Shown here: in pieces, positions 35,392 to 64,000 of the stretch
Layout of the letters: every line of letters starts with the position of its first letter
How positions within the stretch are numbered: position 1 is the first letter of the stretch
Assembly (NCBI GenBank): GCA_021613375.1
Contig: CM038702.1
Span: 21,518,349 to 21,582,348 of the forward strand
Reading direction: 5' to 3'
DNA: 64,000 nt
DNA from: Megaleporinus macrocephalus
Lineage: Eukaryota > Chordata > Actinopteri > Characiformes > Anostomidae
The notes under the pieces: model-generated
Seen by the model: only the letters and a program-made list of their open reading frames with translations
Database searches by the model: none
Told to the model about the DNA's origin: nothing
Made by a program: the position numbers and the translations under genes

Positions 35392-38268
35392 CACACAGAG
35401 CTTGAAAACATAGACACAGATGCATCAACTGAACAAAATATTAATGTATTAATTATATGCTTATTTGACTTTGAGTTTACTTGTAATTTTATCTAATTTA
35501 ATTGTTTTATTCTAGCAGATGATGATGAGATATATGTTTCACTGAATGACATAGCACCAATTAAAACGTCTACAAAACAGGAAAATAACTTAAAAAAACA
35601 TTTAAAATATTAGATATATCAACTGTAGATGATTCCACTAGCCAAAAGATCATATGTGCAGTTCATGTACACATACACATGGAGACAAACCCAAGGATTC
35701 AGGTTGCTGAAGCGAGCGAAGCCGCAGCAATCTCACTGTTAATGAGAGAGCCTGACTAACAAATCAAAGCTTTTTGTTCTCCCTGGAGAGACATCCTGAT
35801 TGATTTAAAAGCTATGCCTGATTAAGCAATCCACTCTGCACCTGAGAGATACCGAGAAAGAGAAAGAAACAAAAGAGAAATAGAAAGGTGGGCGGGGGAG
35901 CTCTTCACTATTCACTGAGGTCCCCCACAGAGCCGGAAAGGTTTCATATTTCACATGCAAACACAAGTGCTACTAAAATAATGTCAAGTGTTTTTAAGGG
36001 GTTGGTCTGGCTATTGATAGTCTATAAATAGTCTATAAATCCCAATAATAAGCTTAACCTATTATACTTTTCTGTTCCTATTTATGTGTTATATAATTTT
36101 TTGTGCATGTAAACAGTCAGCAAAGTTTTAAAACCCAAAAACATGCCAGAGGGACAAACCCACTACAACAGAAACTACTTTTCTCAGCTACCTCAGCCCT
36201 TTTCTCTGTTACAAGGTGACCTCATCTTATAACATAATTTTATCAGCTGCCTGTGGGGGGAGGGACATGTAGTAACATGCTGCTGCCAATCAGAGCTCAC
36301 TGGGTTTATCAGGAGGCGGGGCTTAAACACACAGGACTTTCAGACAAAGGCTGAATACAAATGTACAGCATGAGAAAAACATTGGGTTTTGGGAAGATTG
36401 AAGCATCTATTGTAGAAGACCCCACATATACAATAGGTCCCCTTTGGTCATGACTATATGAAGATGGCTTTCAGCATGTCTGAAATGCAAGCAATGTAAA
36501 AAAGCAGTAGCTGGAGCCACACTGACCTGGGAGGATTACACAGTAAGACAAGGAGAAGTCGAGTGTTCTTAACAACTAAATGCTGCCTCTGTGGTGGAAC
36601 TGCATAAACACTGTTTTCCATTTCTAGTATAAAACTGAACCCAAGGCAGATGACACATTGGGTGACACATGGAATGTTCACTTTGACATGGACCATGAAG
36701 AAATTTCATGTACTTATTTATACTCAAAGCTTATACTGTCCGGGCTGTGTAGCCAATAGCTTAAGTGAAATACAACCACTGCAATATGATTTCAACAGAG
36801 AAGAAACTCTGGAAACAAGAAAAAAAAACTTCTTCTAGCCGGAGTTTTAAAAGTCTATGATATTGCAGCAATGGGACACAGGTATAATCCATTGCTACAG
36901 AACAGCAGGGAAAAGACTGAACAGGATTTTGTGTCTTTTTATGATACACGCCATTCTTCAATGTTCTACAAGTTCCTATGAGAGCCATGATATACTCAGA
37001 AAAGTGTAATTTGCAGAGATTCATCACAGAAATTATATCACATCATCCAGCTTTAAGCCTCTTTGCTCAAAACACAGACTTTAACCTCAAAACTTTCTCT
37101 TTTAGGATCATAAATATTCCCTTTTAAGATGCTACAGCATGTACAAAGGCTTTGAGACTCTATCTACGCTGCTCTTCTTGGTTTAATCACTCTGTATGCT
37201 GCAGGAACTGAACTTTCAGCCCACAACTCTCTAATGAGTATACATAAGATGCCCTCCTACTTGTGGAATGTACTGAAGACATACATATAGGTTTCCTTCA
37301 GCGACTCACATTTCTACACTGCCCTCTACTGACACAATGCTGCACTGCAGTTGTGCTGTCATTATCGGCCTACTGTGAGGGCAGATGACATTCATTTCCC
37401 CCGGACTCAACCACCAAGCATCATCTATTGTCCCTGGACAACATATTTCAACCATTAAAAGAAGACACAGAAAACAATATTGTTTAGAATTATTCTATTC
37501 AGACATGAAATGTGTTGACCTAGAATGGAATACAGCATTGAACTGTTAAGGTTAAGACAGTGTTCCAGTTTACAGTGATTATACTGCTTGTAGCCCAAAG
37601 CTGTCCAGGAAAAGAGACATAATGTGTCAGAAATCAGACATTAATACTAACATACATCACAAATACTGAAGATATGACACTAATACTCAAACAGAAAGTC
37701 ATGGGTGCCCATGGAATTGTACCAGAAGAAACCAAGTTCACTGTAAAGTTTTCTGTGTCTTTGTTTTACTGTGAGCTGTTAACACAAATTTGCACTTTGG
37801 TCACCAACCATTGGAAAGAACTGACATTAATAACACTTGTATAATTTAAGAGCATGTTGGTCCCGTTCAGTCAGTCTGCAGAGGTTATACGGTTGCTGGA
37901 TTCGCAGCGCTTACAAAACCGAAAGCCCAGCTTTGGTTTCTAGCCTCATTCGGCTATAAGCGTGGGATTTATGCAGCTGTCTGCACTTGAGGAGGCGCTC
38001 ATGAGCAGGGCACTTTGACATGTTGACCACCAAGGAGCCCTGTACTCTGTCGCTCTGACTCTGAAGAACCACAGAAGCGATGCTGTATATTGGTGGAGGA
38101 GACAGCCAAAGCAGAAGCTGAGGAACTGAGCAAACTCTCAGGGGAAAAATAGCTGACGGAGCGTGTCAGCTAACTTCAGCTTTCTTTCTGTTGTGCAACT
38201 AAGTTCATTTAGTCTCTGAGGTCACACACATTGTATCCAGTAACATCGTATCCAGTGCTGTGCCCGTT
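34380..38268. other. region between kif21a and cpne8, right part (includes kif21a 3' UTR)
   Basis: The first part left of 38,268 should be kif21a 3' UTR; its end is not visible. 35,311-35,388 is (TA)n. 36,150-36,360 resembles a dispersed repeat. Two unique stretches (35,690-35,850 and 37,850-38,120) look non-repetitive. No other exon is recognised. Confidence 0.5.
35311..35388. repeat. (TA)n microsatellite
   Basis: About 39 TA units preceded by a short (CT)n run. Confidence 0.97.
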
Positions 38269-63736
<25,468 letters not shown>

Positions 63737-64000
63737 CTGCAACACAAACAATACTGATCAACAAAGGCTTTCAGAGACTAAATCGAATACTATATATTAA
63801 CAGTCAGAATATTCAGGCTAAATCGGACATTCCATAAGACAACTCAGGAGGACAGATTTATTTGCAGTAATGTAACTTATCACTGTCTTCAAATGCTAAG
63901 ATTACAATGTGATTTACAACTACACTAAAACTACAACTCAACAGCAGCTGCTGTGCAGCACTATCTGGGGTCAGATTTAAAGCTATGGGCTGATACTGAG
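63737..64000 (-). other. kif21a: kif21a intron, upstream of the first exon in the window
   Basis: No coding similarity is seen in these bases. The AG acceptor of the next exon ends here (CTG on the plus strand at 63,737-63,739). The exons coding for the motor N-terminus and P-loop must lie further right. Confidence 0.7.

Overview
The window is nuclear DNA of a ray-finned fish. It carries multi-exon genes with GT-AG introns, tRNA-derived SINEs, Tc1-type and hAT-type DNA elements, long minisatellites and microsatellites, with little coding sequence. The repeat types feel otophysan (characin, catfish or carp relatives), but that is only an impression.

Right part (38,269-63,736, minus strand): nearly all of the kinesin-4 gene kif21a. 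I could chain 33 exons with matching splice phases. Their summed length is 4,242 nt, which gives 1,413 residues plus a stop, with no break in frame. The missing 5' end (ATG, P-loop and roughly the first 150 residues) lies beyond the right edge. The order is: rest of the motor domain (switch I and II), coiled coils, acidic linker, the antiparallel coiled-coil segment altered in human CFEOM1, a KANK-binding peptide interrupted by a 21-nt microexon, a Ser/Pro-rich linker and a C-terminal WD40 propeller. Two introns are almost filled by minisatellites (38,488-39,790 and 58,160-60,125), and one holds a dead Tc1-type element.

Middle (31,424-31,524, minus strand): a first coding exon whose peptide ends in PATKVEITVSC, the start of the first C2 domain of a copine. 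CPNE8 lies next to KIF21A in human 12q12, in the same orientation, so cpne8 is the best call. The rest of cpne8 should lie to the left. I found no second copine exon, so positions 1-31,423 are probably intron 1.

Left part (1-31,423): almost entirely non-coding. It holds a tandem pair of MITEs, several SINEs, a 673-bp element with terminal inverted repeats, two degenerate telomere-like arrays (11,331-12,250 and 19,385-21,180, the second flanked by 142-bp direct repeats), five copies of a ~360-bp repeat family, a ~1.1-kb tandem duplication, and two related pyrimidine tracts. A few unique stretches could be conserved non-coding elements. I see no new enzyme or defence system. The most interesting signals are the kif21a microexon, the repeat-filled introns, and repeat dynamics that can be read from filled and empty paralogous sites.
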